Shown: positions 19,544 through 28,001, counted from the stretch's first letter. The stretch: 64,000 nucleotides of DNA from Pseudovibrio ascidiaceicola (GCF_900114245.1 NZ_FOSK01000001.1:496001-560000); one strand, 5' to 3'. Numbers and translations are program-made. The notes: generated from the sequence alone by a model not told the origin.

Positions 19544-20434
19544 TTAAGCTCGCTCCCTCAGCCCTTTAGAGGCTTGTGCTTTAAGTCGTGAGTGGCCTGC
19601 CAGAATATACAGCCCGCTCAATACGATAATCGCGGAGCCTGCCAGTGTCATGGCGTCTGCGGTCTCGTCAAAAATCAGGAACCCAAGCAGGAGGCCGAAA
19701 AGCAATCGGGAGTACCGGAAGGGAGTGACAACTGACACCAACCCGGTGCGCATGGCGACAGTGAGCGAGTAATAGGCGCCAATGCCCACAAGAGTGCCCG
19801 CAGCGATGACCAATCCGCTGAAGAGATCCGGCCAGACAAACCCGCCAGACCAGAATGAGTAAGCTGCGCCAGTTGGGATAAGCACCGCAAAGCCGTAAAC
19901 ACCAAGCTGCATGTTGGAAAGAGCAGGAGGAGCTGCCCGTGTTGCCAGATCACGACCAGCAAAGCCAATCATACCGATGATGGCGAGGATTGAGGTCACC
20001 TGAAAGCTTTCCGAACTTGGCTGGATAATCATCAGTACGCCGATGAAGCCGATCAGGATCGCAAGCCACCGCTGCCAGTTCACGCGCTCGCCAAACAACA
20101 CAGCTGCGCCCAAAGTGACTGTAATTGGGGTGGCTTGAAGAATGGCAGAGGTGCTGGAAAGTGTGTTCAGTGCCAATGACAGCAGGAAAAACAGCCGCCC
20201 GGTAATCTCAAAAATCGCACGTGTGTAAAGTGTTGCCTTCAACGCTTCCGGCGTAAAAGCCCGTTCACCGCGTCTCCAGGTCAGCAGCAAAAAGCCGAAT
20301 GTACCGCCGATACCAAACAACATCAGTGTTTGCCCAACGGGCACTGAAATCGTCGCCGTCTTAAGCAACGTATCCTCAATGGCAAACCCCAGCATTGCAA
20401 GCACCATCCAGATGCTGCCGCGTATATTATCCAT
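19544..20434 (-). CDS. EamA/DMT-superfamily transporter
   Basis: The 296-residue protein has about ten hydrophobic segments in two EamA repeats, starting MLGFAIEDTLLKTA and containing the second-repeat feature PFRYSRLLFGLLLGFLIFDE. It is a drug/metabolite transporter of the inner membrane; the substrate cannot be read from sequence (amino acids or other metabolites are typical). It converges on pnp and diverges from dapB across a long gap. ATG was chosen at the ORF end. Confidence 0.85.
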   Translation of the reverse strand: MDNIRGSIWMVLAMLGFAIEDTLLKTATISVPVGQTLMLFGIGGTFGFLLLTWRRGERAFTPEALKATLYTRAIFEITGRLFFLLSLALNTLSSTSAILQATPITVTLGAAVLFGERVNWQRWLAILIGFIGVLMIIQPSSESFQVTSILAIIGMIGFAGRDLATRAAPPALSNMQLGVYGFAVLIPTGAAYSFWSGGFVWPDLFSGLVIAAGTLVGIGAYYSLTVAMRTGLVSVVTPFRYSRLLFGLLLGFLIFDETADAMTLAGSAIIVLSGLYILAGHSRLKAQASKGLRERA

Positions 20435-20503
20435 AATAGTATCCCCTTGCGGGAGCAGCTGCCTGAGTTTTGGAAATGCGTAACACGCGTTAGAATAAAG
20501 ATT

Positions 20504-20546
20504 TAGAGTCTAATGCGTGATCGGCGTGAACGCATAGTTCTCTGAG
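20504..20546. repeat. Decayed copy of the dispersed TTAGAGC...GCTCTAA palindrome
   Basis: TTAGAG, ATGCGT, TGAACGCA and TTCTCTGA occur in the same order and spacing (within one base) as in the two good copies at 22163 and 53767. The first hairpin of the element is not recognisable here. Confidence 0.5.
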
Positions 20547-20639
20547 TAAGCTATCGGCTATCTTAGCGCAAGAATATGCACTTCATGAGGGTTTCTATTC
20601 AGGTGGACTTGAGAATTCCTCATAGCTGGAGCAGTTTTA

Positions 20640-20990
20640 GCACCGCACGGCATTGCCGGCGGTGTTGAGTTGATGGCCCCGAGTACGGGGTGAGCAAGGC
20701 GAGCAGGCGATGCCTGCGCATTGTGAGTAAATTAGTTTCTTCGGCATTGGCTGCTCGCCTTGCCCGGGCGTTTTTGTATGAAACAAGATCTCCTCCGAAA
20801 GGCATTGGGAGCAGGCACTGTCAACGATGCACACACTTGCCAAAGGCAAATGTGATTGTCGGTGAAAGCTAAACGCCTGCCAGTGTAGACGCCCATCGGG
20901 TGACCAGCTTCCGCTTGGTCCCTGCACTAAAGACTTTCAAGGGGTGTTTCAACGAACCCGCCAGGTGATGCGTTACTTCACCCGGTAGCC
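20640..20990. ncRNA. Candidate structured RNA of unknown type
   Basis: Unusually dense perfect stems occur: CCCCG-agta-CGGGG (20677-20690), a 13-bp inverted repeat GCAAGGCGAGCAG (20694-20706) with its complement at 20751-20763 containing an inner GCAGGC-gat-GCCTGC, TTGCC-aaa-GGCAA (20837-20849), a nested helix AGTG...CACT (20882-20928) holding GACCAGC-ttcc-GCTTGGTC, and CCAGGTGA...TCACCCGG (20961-20985). I tried to fit RNase P RNA, 6S RNA, SRP RNA and permuted tmRNA and could not (no GAGGAAAGTCC, no tag frame ending in Ala-Ala). Strand and ends are unknown. Confidence 0.3.
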
Positions 20991-21267
20991 CCGCCCAGCC
21001 CACGCCGCACTGATGGACGGTCCACCAGCTGCCCGAATACGTGAGCACAAAACTGAGAATAAGCGTGGTTGAGGGTAGGGGGATAAGTTTTATCAGATTT
21101 TTGCGCAGAACAGGCCGTACCTGACTAAGCATAAAACGAACACCAGCTGCGCGAGACAGAGCAAACTCTAGGACACCGACCGTCATATGAGTTTGAAACT
21201 CTTTAGTGTGCCTGCTATACCCCTCCACACTATAATTTGAGGGGCTTTCGTAGGCTTGGGGGACGTG

Positions 21268-22083
21268 ATGAGTGACATGCGACTGGTTGTTGTAGGCGCA
21301 GCAGGCCGAATGGGGCGTGCACTGATACGCACAGTGACCGAAATGGACGGGGTTGTGGTGTCAGCCGCGATCGAGCGCAAGCACTCCCAGTTTTTGGGCG
21401 CAGATGCTGGCGAACTCGCAGAATGCGGTAAACTCGGCGTTGCAATTACGGATGATCTGGAAGCTGCATTTGCAAACGCAGATGGCGTGCTGGACTTCAC
21501 CGTACCAGAGGCAACTATTGGCTTTGCAGAAGTAGCAGCGCGTCATTCTATTGCGCACATTATCGGCACAACCGGAATGACGTCTGCCCAATCTACCGAA
21601 CTTGCTCACGCCGCGACATCAGCCCGCATTGTAAAATCAGGCAATATGAGCCTAGGTGTTAACCTGCTTGCATGTCTCATTAAAAAGGCTGCTGCTGCTC
21701 TGGACGAAGATTTCGATATCGAAGTCCTGGAAATGCATCACCGGCATAAAGTCGATGCCCCATCAGGAACAGCATTGCTGTTGGGTGAGGCGGCTGCTGA
21801 AGGCCGAGGGATTGATCTTGAAACCCATAGTGTTCGCACACGAGACGGCATTACGGGTGAACGGAAAAGAGGCGACATCGGCTTTGCAACATTGCGGGGC
21901 GGATCTGTCGTAGGTGAACATACGGTGATGTTTGCGAGTGAAGGAGAGCGTATAGATCTCTCACATATCGCAACGGATAGACAACTGTTTGCTCGCGGTG
22001 CCGTGAAAGCAGCCCTCTGGGCGCACAATCAGCAACCGGGCCTATACTCAATGGCTGATGTTCTCGGCCTGAACGATGAGTGA
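21268..22083 (+). CDS. dapB: 4-hydroxy-tetrahydrodipicolinate reductase
   Basis: The 271-residue protein has the NAD(P)-binding start [23 protein letters not shown], the catalytic region [24 protein letters not shown] and the [13 protein letters not shown] motif. It catalyses the second committed step of the diaminopimelate/lysine pathway; dapF is also in this window. ATG 21268 is preceded by GGGGGA; two codons later another ATG exists. It precedes gpmA, an arrangement known from rhizobia, but here a repeat element separates them. Confidence 0.96.
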   Translation: MSDMRLVVVGAAGRMGRALIRTVTEMDGVVVSAAIERKHSQFLGADAGELAECGKLGVAITDDLEAAFANADGVLDFTVPEATIGFAEVAARHSIAHIIGTTGMTSAQSTELAHAATSARIVKSGNMSLGVNLLACLIKKAAAALDEDFDIEVLEMHHRHKVDAPSGTALLLGEAAAEGRGIDLETHSVRTRDGITGERKRGDIGFATLRGGSVVGEHTVMFASEGERIDLSHIATDRQLFARGAVKAALWAHNQQPGLYSMADVLGLNDE

Positions 22084-22102
22084 CACACAATGCATGCTTG
22101 CT

Positions 22103-22206
22103 AGAGCGTGTTCCGCTTGATTGGGTTCAATCAAACGACAAGAATACGCTCCAACAAAGCTGTTAGAGCGCGATGCGTAAACGTACATGAACGCAACATG
22201 CTCTAA
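22103..22206. repeat. Two-hairpin dispersed repeat, copy A
   Basis: Hairpin 1 has outer arms GAGCGTGTTC (22104-22113) and GAATACGCTC (22142-22151) and an inner perfect TTGATTG-ggtt-CAATCAA. Hairpin 2 is a 44-base core from TTAGAGC (22163) to GCTCTAA (22206). Copy B at 53708-53810 shares the plan, length and core. This resembles rhizobial RIME-type intergenic palindromic elements of about the same size (from memory). Confidence 0.8.
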
Positions 22207-22297
22207 CGAGCGATGAGCAAGACATGTGAAATGAGACTTGAAACAGTCCTTCCAAGACAACTGTTTTAAGCAAACATAACCTCCTTAGGAGAGCTTA

Positions 22298-22921
22298 ATG
22301 GAACGCCTTTTGGTTCTCGTCCGTCACGGACAAAGCGAATGGAACTTGAAAAACCTGTTCACCGGCTGGAAAAACCCAGACCTGACAGAACAGGGTGTTG
22401 AAGAAGCAACAACTGCTGGTAAAAAACTCAAAGAAATGAACCTGACATTTGATCTGGCGTTCACTTCTGACCTGCTGCGCGCTCAACACACTCTTAAGCT
22501 GATCCTTGGTGAACTTGGTCAGGAAGACCTGCCAACGTCAAAAGATCAGGCTCTGAATGAGCGTGACTACGGTGACATCACCGGCATGAACAAAGACGAA
22601 GCTCGTCAGAAATTTGGTGAAGAGCAGGTTCACATCTGGCGTCGTTCTTTCGACGTTCCTCCTCCAGGCGGCGAAAGCCTGAAGATGACTGCAGAGCGCA
22701 CCTTGCCTTACTACCGCTCTGACATTCTTCCAAAAGTTCTCGAAGGAAATCGCGTAATTGTTGCTGCACACGGCAACTCCCTGCGTTCCCTCATCATGGA
22801 ACTTGAAGGACTTTCACCTGAAGAGATCCTCAAGCGCGAACTCGGCACAGGCAAGCCTGTTGTTTATCGCCTTGATGAAGAAGGTAAGGTTCTTTCTGTT
22901 GAGGACCTGGCAGAAGTTTAA
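22298..22921 (+). CDS. gpmA: 2,3-bisphosphoglycerate-dependent phosphoglycerate mutase
   Basis: The 207-residue protein begins [13 protein letters not shown]-like ([20 protein letters not shown]) with the phospho-acceptor His, then [28 protein letters not shown] and the second catalytic His in [13 protein letters not shown]. It interconverts 3- and 2-phosphoglycerate in glycolysis/gluconeogenesis. The short form without the C-terminal extension is usual for alphaproteobacteria. ATG 22298 has AGGAGAG upstream. A second, altered copy lies at 24801. Confidence 0.95.
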   Translation: MERLLVLVRHGQSEWNLKNLFTGWKNPDLTEQGVEEATTAGKKLKEMNLTFDLAFTSDLLRAQHTLKLILGELGQEDLPTSKDQALNERDYGDITGMNKDEARQKFGEEQVHIWRRSFDVPPPGGESLKMTAERTLPYYRSDILPKVLEGNRVIVAAHGNSLRSLIMELEGLSPEEILKRELGTGKPVVYRLDEEGKVLSVEDLAEV

Positions 22922-22945
22922 GCCACCCTCAAAATTCAGAATCAT

Positions 22946-22973
22946 AAAAAGCGGCTCTTCGGGCCGCTTTTTT
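22946..22973 (+). terminator. Intrinsic terminator after gpmA
   Basis: AAAAAGCGGC (22946-22955) pairs with GCCGCTTTTT (22963-22972) around TCTTCGG, followed by another T. Confidence 0.85.
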
Positions 22974-22984
22974 ATTTGGCGGAG

Positions 22985-23210
22985 TTACACCGCCTGTAAT
23001 GGCTGAATTAGAATTGTAAAAATATAAATATTATTCACACAAATAGTCTTTGTTAAAATACTAAGTATGTGAAATTAAATACACTTAAAATTATCAATAA
23101 TAGATAATGCATGCGTCATTATTATTTGCCTTGCGCTACGTAAGATTCGATGCAAGCCTCTCCATGCATACAGAAATTGTATGACCGCATTAATATATTA
23201 ATTGAGAGGA
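22985..23210 (+). promoter_or_regulatory. AT-rich promoter region of the small peptide gene
   Basis: About 220 bases are markedly richer in A/T than everything around them and contain an ATAATG-GCATGC-like-CATTAT imperfect palindrome near 23105-23125. No clear -35/-10 pair was assigned. The stretch ends in GAGAGGA (23204-23210), the ribosome-binding site of the peptide at 23217. Base composition suggests a separate origin or binding by nucleoid proteins. Confidence 0.4.
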
Positions 23211-23216
23211 CAACCT

Positions 23217-23324
23217 ATGAAGTTTTCAGTAGCAAACGACGGTCGCCCAGCATCTGCTCAAGCAAAGCCAGCTAAATTGAATGGTGGACTTGCTCCAAAA
23301 GATGAAGAGAAAAAACCAAAATAA
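23217..23324 (+). CDS. Small basic 35-residue peptide, unknown
   Basis: A 36-codon frame starts ATG six bases after a strong GAGAGGA and ends TAA. The peptide starts MKFSVANDGRP, has an Ala/Pro/Lys-rich middle, a Gly-Gly (LNGGLAP) and ends in a run of Lys/Glu (DEEKKPK). It has no Cys, no membrane segment and no signal peptide. A gene of unknown function starts 72 bases downstream on the same strand and also begins with MKF. It could be a regulatory small protein, a leader peptide, or a precursor peptide of a modified product; none is shown by the sequence. I do not recognise a family. Confidence 0.55.
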   Translation: MKFSVANDGRPASAQAKPAKLNGGLAPKDEEKKPK

Positions 23325-23395
23325 TTTAATGTGTGAGGCAGTTTAGGCTGCCTCGCTTCATTTTTGCAGAGTGTTTTGTCTGCGAGGGAATTCCT

Positions 23396-24124
23396 GTGAA
23401 GTTTGTAAGAATGGTCAAGTCTGCCCCAGACGTTGTTAAGGCAGATGGAACGAACCTTGGCATGATGCCAGCCCGGGCAATGAAGTATTGTGAACCCCTC
23501 CTTACTGCTTCTCGTCAGGGCTACTATGTTTACCCGCCTGTAGATTTTTATCTTATGTGGACCGGATCTGAGGTCCTCTATCGGCTTGGCGCCGACGGTG
23601 AGTGGACCCTGCTGGATCGGTTGTACCTTACAGACTTCGTGGAAGACTACCAAAGCTCCTGCCCGGAAGGACTGGAGGATTACTACCCCCCATTCCTGGA
23701 TGTGTTTCCTGAAGGCGACATCGTTCAGATCGGCGCTGGTTACAGCCTGATCGGCGATGAAGGTCAGTGCCATTGGGTCCGCGGCCCAATCAACCTGCCG
23801 TCCAATGCAGGCTATGATTGCTTTGAAGCGATGATTGACTCCAGCTGGTTCTGCTCACCGCTCTTCATCAATATCAAGCTCCGCAAACAGGATGTTCCAA
23901 TCAGCTTCCCACGCCACCGGCCTTTGCTGCAGGTCGTGCAGTTGCCCAACACGATCCTGCCGAAAACACCGATTGTCCAACCGGAAATCACTGAGATGGA
24001 CAGCAGCTCCCAAGAGTTCTGGCAGGCTTGGGCAAGAAGTTACGACAAACGCAATGGCGGACGTTCTGGCAGCTATGCCAGTGAACAGCGCCGCATCAAC
24101 ACCCAATATGCAGTCGCCGACTAG
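23396..24124 (+). CDS. Uncharacterised protein (possibly DUF6065 family)
   Basis: The protein is 242 residues from GTG 23396, which has GCGAGGGA seven bases upstream; the frame is open 21 codons further back but without a start signal. It begins KFVRMVKSAPDVVKADG, has VYPPVDFYLMWTGSEVLYRL, a Tyr/Pro/Asp-rich middle, GPINLPSNAGYDCFEAMIDSSW and ILPKTPIVQPEI, and a polar tail. No membrane segment, nucleotide-binding loop or metal motif is evident. I associate it from memory with the uncharacterised DUF6065 family; that needs a profile search. It follows the small peptide gene and precedes a flavin-oxidase-like gene by 29 bases. Confidence 0.7.
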   Translation: MKFVRMVKSAPDVVKADGTNLGMMPARAMKYCEPLLTASRQGYYVYPPVDFYLMWTGSEVLYRLGADGEWTLLDRLYLTDFVEDYQSSCPEGLEDYYPPFLDVFPEGDIVQIGAGYSLIGDEGQCHWVRGPINLPSNAGYDCFEAMIDSSWFCSPLFINIKLRKQDVPISFPRHRPLLQVVQLPNTILPKTPIVQPEITEMDSSSQEFWQAWARSYDKRNGGRSGSYASEQRRINTQYAVAD

Positions 24125-24153
24125 TCGCTCCTGAAAATGGCACCAGAAACCCG

Positions 24154-24705
24154 ATGATCAAAGCCAAAAAACTGAACCGCAGATTTCGCCAGCACATCGA
24201 GGAGCAGTCAGTGTTCTTCGTCGCAACAGCTGCTGCCGAAGGGCACATCAACCTGTCCCCCAAAGGCATGGATACGCTGCGGGTTTTAAGCGATGAGCGC
24301 ATCATCTGGCTGAACCTGACCGGTATTGGCAATGAAACAGCCACCCACGTGCAGGAAGACGGTCGCATGACCCTCATGTTCTGTTCCTTCGGCGAACAAC
24401 GCCTCACACTTCGGGTGTTTGGAACGGCAAAGGTCATCCATCCCAGAGATGAAGACTGGGCTAAACTGGTCGCTCAGTTCCCTGATCTGCCGGGGTGTAG
24501 ACAAATCTTCGACCTCGATATCGAACTCATTCAGACGTCTTGCGGCTCAACAGTCCCGCGCATGGATCTGATCGATACGCGCGTCGAAAAGGAGTTCTTG
24601 CCCTACTACGAGACGATGGATCGTGAAGAGTTGGAGAACTACTGGCGCAAGCACAACGCCACAAGTCTGGACGGTTTGCCCACCAACATTCTGGAGCCTG
24701 CCTGA
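24154..24705 (+). CDS. Pyridoxamine 5'-phosphate oxidase-like FMN-binding protein
   Basis: The 183-residue protein has a split-barrel flavin-binding start (RFRQHIEEQSVFFVATAAAEGHINLSPKG in pieces), then WLNLTGIGNETATHVQEDGRM and LTLRVFGTAKVI, matching the PPOx family of short FMN proteins. The C-terminus has the SCGSTVPRMD stretch seen in one subgroup. The substrate is unknown; pyridoxal metabolism is not implied. It lies 29 bases after the preceding uncharacterised gene and could be cotranscribed with it. Confidence 0.8.
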   Translation: MIKAKKLNRRFRQHIEEQSVFFVATAAAEGHINLSPKGMDTLRVLSDERIIWLNLTGIGNETATHVQEDGRMTLMFCSFGEQRLTLRVFGTAKVIHPRDEDWAKLVAQFPDLPGCRQIFDLDIELIQTSCGSTVPRMDLIDTRVEKEFLPYYETMDREELENYWRKHNATSLDGLPTNILEPA

Positions 24706-24800
24706 AATCATCATTGGATGTTTTAACGAAAGTCGGGTTTAGAGCTGCAATTGAACCTATATAAGACACGCACACAAAGAAGATCTGCGAGGCGTGTCTT

Positions 24801-25409
24801 ATGGGATTGTTGGTGTTAGTACGCCACGGGCAAAGCGAATGGAATGCGCTGAAGGTTTTCTCAGGGCAGGCCAATCCTGAACTGAGCGCCAAGGGCATTG
24901 AAGAAGCCCGAAACGCAGGCCGTACTCTCAACTCTCAGGCAATCCAGTTCGATCTGGCCTATTCATCAGGCCTCAAACGCGCGCGCAAAACGCTGGATCT
25001 CATCCTTGAAGAAACAGAGCAATCTCATTTGCATGTCATTGAAGACAATCTCTTCAATGAAAGGGCCTACGGAGATCTCACAGGCACACCTATAGAAGAA
25101 GCTGTTCAGAAACACGGAGTGGATCAAGTCCACCAATGGCGCCACTCATTGCATGCCGTGCCGCCCGGCGGTGAAAGTGTGGAGATGACTGCCAACAGAG
25201 CGCATGGTGTGTTCAAACACCGTGTCTTGCCCCAGCTGATGAATGGAAAAAATGTCATCATCTCTTCGCACCGAAATACAATCCGAGGACTGATCTCGAA
25301 GATCTGCAAGCTCAAGCAAAAAGAGACCGAGCAAATGCATATCGGCACCGCACAGCCGCTCTTTTTTCAGGTCAACAGCGCAGAAGATATTCAGCAGGTC
25401 AGCAAATAA
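24801..25409 (+). CDS. Second phosphoglycerate mutase-like protein, altered active site
   Basis: The 202-residue GpmA paralogue keeps [22 protein letters not shown] and VPPGGESVEMT. The second catalytic block is SSHRNTIRGLI instead of the usual [11 protein letters not shown], so the Gly after His is Arg and the Ser is Thr. Both catalytic histidines and the Glu of NER remain, so phosphatase or mutase chemistry is possible. The substrate may differ from phosphoglycerate. It probably arose by duplication of gpmA 2.5 kb upstream, then diverged. Confidence 0.82.
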   Translation: MGLLVLVRHGQSEWNALKVFSGQANPELSAKGIEEARNAGRTLNSQAIQFDLAYSSGLKRARKTLDLILEETEQSHLHVIEDNLFNERAYGDLTGTPIEEAVQKHGVDQVHQWRHSLHAVPPGGESVEMTANRAHGVFKHRVLPQLMNGKNVIISSHRNTIRGLISKICKLKQKETEQMHIGTAQPLFFQVNSAEDIQQVSK

Positions 25410-25432
25410 AAAAGGCGGCCCGCAAGCCGCCT
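25405..25432 (-). terminator. Intrinsic terminator for the adenosine kinase-like gene
   Basis: AGGCGGC (25413-25419) pairs with GCCGCCT (25426-25432). Read on the minus strand the stem is followed by a run of T, so it serves the minus-strand gene ending at 25460; it overlaps the end of the plus-strand mutase paralogue. Confidence 0.8.
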
Positions 25433-25459
25433 GAATTTCTATCGCCAGTTCGCCAAATG

Positions 25460-26470
25460 CTAGGCTTTGAGTGTGAAGCCAGTCTGCTCTGCAATCTGAT
25501 TAAGCGGCTTTTCAGGCCGCGCACCAACGTGGCTGATAACCTCACCAGCACAAAGGCAACCCAGCTCAGCACAATCGCTCAGGCTGAAGTCACGCGCCAG
25601 ACCAAACAGGAAGCCAGACGCAAACAGGTCACCCGCGCCTGTCAGGTCACGCACGCCGCCAATAATGGCAGTTGCAGGCACATGTACGGTTTCCTCGCGA
25701 GAGATCGCCATAGCGCCTTCTGAGCCCAATGTCAGAGCGGTCAGCGTGCAATCCTCGCGCACCAGCGCAATTGCAGTTTCAATGTCGGAGGTCTGGTAGA
25801 GCGCTTTGAGCTCATGCTCATTCGCAAACAGAATGTCCACTTTGTCTTCACGGATCAGCTCAAGGAACTCATCCCGGAAACGATCAACGCAGAAGCTGTC
25901 TGACAAGGAAAGCGACACCAGCTGCCCTGCTTCGTGCGCAATCCGGGAAGCTTCAAGAAACGCATTCTTCGCCGCGTCTTCGTCCCAGAGGTAACCCTCC
26001 ATGTAAGTGATTGCAGAATTGGCAACCACTTCACGGTCAATATCAAATGCAGTCAGCTTGGTCGCGGCACCCAGATAGGTGTTCATGGTCCGCTCACCGT
26101 CCGGAGTGATCAGGATCATGGAACGACCAGACGCGAGATCATCACGCAATGGGCCTGTGTTGAAGTGGGCGCCAATGCTGTTCATGTCATGGCGATAAAC
26201 TTCACCAACTTCATCAGCTGCGACCTTACCGATAAAGGCAGGTGCGCCACCAAGAGAAGCGATACCAGCAGCAGTATTACCTGCACTGCCGCCGGAGATG
26301 CGGGTTGTTTGACCCATCAGGTCATACAGGCGCAGCGCTTCGTCTGTATCGACCAGGCGCATGGAGCCCTTTACCAAAGACTGCTCAACGAGAAAGCTAT
26401 CTTCTACATGAGAGAAGACGTCAGTGATTGCATTGCCGATGCACAATGCATCAAACTTGAATTCAGACAT
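25460..26470 (-). CDS. PfkB-family sugar/adenosine kinase
   Basis: The 336-residue ribokinase-fold protein begins FDALCIGNAITDVFSHVED, has SGGSAGNTAAGIASLGG and the PfkB signature RDLTGAGDLFASGFLFGLA with the catalytic Asp and anion hole. Alphaproteobacterial proteins of this length and start are annotated adenosine kinase (adenosine plus ATP to AMP); nucleoside specificity is family knowledge. It lies upstream-to-downstream after pheA on the same strand, 83 bases apart, but no functional link is evident. Confidence 0.85.
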   Translation of the reverse strand: MSEFKFDALCIGNAITDVFSHVEDSFLVEQSLVKGSMRLVDTDEALRLYDLMGQTTRISGGSAGNTAAGIASLGGAPAFIGKVAADEVGEVYRHDMNSIGAHFNTGPLRDDLASGRSMILITPDGERTMNTYLGAATKLTAFDIDREVVANSAITYMEGYLWDEDAAKNAFLEASRIAHEAGQLVSLSLSDSFCVDRFRDEFLELIREDKVDILFANEHELKALYQTSDIETAIALVREDCTLTALTLGSEGAMAISREETVHVPATAIIGGVRDLTGAGDLFASGFLFGLARDFSLSDCAELGCLCAGEVISHVGARPEKPLNQIAEQTGFTLKA

Positions 26471-26553
26471 GTAAAGTCCTTGTAACTAGCCCGGATCATA
26501 AGTGCCCGGAACGATACATAGGTGACTCACCGTTGGAGCAAGGCCTACAACTG

Positions 26554-27444
26554 TTATTTCCCTGGTGTAGGACGCAAAGCACGGTTAGCCTCGGGTTCCC
26601 GAATTTTTTCGCGGAACGGGCTAGCGTTGTACACCCCAAGAATATTCAGTTCAGTCGAATAAAACGCCAGCTCCTCAAGTGCAAGGGCTACGTTGGGTTC
26701 TTCTGGGTGTCCTTCAATATCTGCGTAAAACATGGACGCGAAGAATTGACCTTCAAGCTGATAGGATTCCAGCTTCGTCATGTTGACGTTGTTGGTCGCA
26801 AAACCGCCTAACCCTTTGTAAAGAGCAGCAGAAACGTTTCGAACGCGGAAAATGAAAGTCGTGATGATTGGCTGGCCAGTGTTCGCAGTCTGCTTTTTCT
26901 CGCGAGAGAGGATCACAAAACGGGTCGTGTTATGGGCAGCATCTTCACAATCACGTGCGAGGATATCCAGACCATAAACATCTGCCGCAAGCTCTGGAGC
27001 AAAGGCGCCAATTGTTTTGTCGCCGCCTTCAACAACCTGACGCGCAGAACCTGCCGTGTCAGCGCCAATAATTGGCTTAAGGTTATGATCGCGAATGAAG
27101 TTTCGACATTGTCCAAGCCCCATGATATGGCTTTGAACGCTCTTCAGCTCTTCCAGCTTGGTGCCTTTGATGCCCATCAGCTGAAACCGAATCGGCATGA
27201 AGTATTCGCCAATGATGTGCAGATTGCTGCGAGGAAGCAGGTGGTGAATGTCCGCAACGCGTCCCGCAACCGAATTTTCGATCGGGATCATGCCAAGTTC
27301 TGCTTCTCCAGTCTCAATCGCGTGGAAGCAGTCTTCAAAAGTCGCGCAAGGGATAGCTTGGTACTCTGGGTAAACGGCGTTGCACGCCATATGGGAGTTA
27401 GCTCCCACTTCTCCTTGAAACACGACTTTGCGCTGATCTGACAT
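26554..27444 (-). CDS. pheA: Prephenate dehydratase
   Basis: The 296-residue protein starts VVFQGEVGANSHMA, has ENSVAGRVADIHHLL and HNTTRFVILS (dehydratase signature with catalytic Thr), then an ACT domain (TTFIFRVRNVSAALYKGLGGF, NMTKLESYQLEGQF) that binds phenylalanine. It converts prephenate to phenylpyruvate. It has no chorismate mutase domain, as usual in alphaproteobacteria. ATG at 27444 was preferred to GTG codons four and one residues earlier. Confidence 0.94.
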   Translation of the reverse strand: MSDQRKVVFQGEVGANSHMACNAVYPEYQAIPCATFEDCFHAIETGEAELGMIPIENSVAGRVADIHHLLPRSNLHIIGEYFMPIRFQLMGIKGTKLEELKSVQSHIMGLGQCRNFIRDHNLKPIIGADTAGSARQVVEGGDKTIGAFAPELAADVYGLDILARDCEDAAHNTTRFVILSREKKQTANTGQPIITTFIFRVRNVSAALYKGLGGFATNNVNMTKLESYQLEGQFFASMFYADIEGHPEEPNVALALEELAFYSTELNILGVYNASPFREKIREPEANRALRPTPGK

Positions 27445-28001
27445 CACTATACTCACGGCAAATTAGAAACCTGATACATTTGAGGCTTCGCCAACAGTCG
27501 CGAAAAAGCCCCTCGCACAAATTGCCCTAGATGTGAGGGATTGCAAACCTTAATAATACTCAGATGAGAAACTTAAGGTGAAAAGACCTCAAGAATGAGC
27601 GCGTTTATAGGCCTAATGAGCGCTCTGCAATAAAATCCCCAGATCTAAAATTAATCAGGTGTGATATTTTGTCGCATTCTCTTGAGTTCAGGTAAATTGG
27701 TTGCATCAGGCACTTGTTGCAATCTGAATTGGCTTGAACGGGATATCCTCGAATAAATCAGTAGTTTATAGCCGTTTTAAACTGCTGACTGGCGAGAGTT
27801 GTTGTGTTCCTTGGTTTTTTGAGCTCTCAAACATCAACCTGTGGTCCACATCACTGCAAAAGTCCTAGGAAAAACACTAATTAAATTATGGACAAGTGCC
27901 CGAAAATAACTGTAGTTTCCCAGCAAAATACACATATCGAGTTAGGTGCCATGCCTGCTGCATGAAGGCTAGCCTAACCAAATATTCGGAGCGTGTGAGC
28001 T
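27445..28001. other. 557-base gap between pheA and cycM
   Basis: It carries the divergent promoters of pheA and the cytochrome gene by inference. It is AT-rich in its middle. I see no tRNA, hairpin with T-run, repeat copy or credible small gene here. Confidence 0.5.

Larger units (their letters stand above)
20435..21267. other. 833-base intergenic region, EamA / dapB
   Basis: No credible protein gene was found: the small frames here have no ribosome-binding sites or recognisable domains. It holds a decayed copy of the two-hairpin repeat (20504-20546), a folded region (20640-20990, separate entry) and, by necessity, the promoters of both divergent flanking genes, of which I could identify none with confidence. 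Confidence 0.6.

Noticed and set aside
20637-20927. Small minus-strand frames as protein genes
   Set aside because: No ribosome-binding sites, no domain, and they overlap the folded region.
20620-21228. RNase P RNA, 6S RNA, SRP RNA or permuted tmRNA
   Set aside because: Key conserved blocks are missing on both strands; kept only as an unidentified folded region.
22117-22134. tRNA T-arm-like sequence (GGTTCAATC)
   Set aside because: It is the inner stem-loop of repeat copy A; no anticodon or acceptor arms fit.
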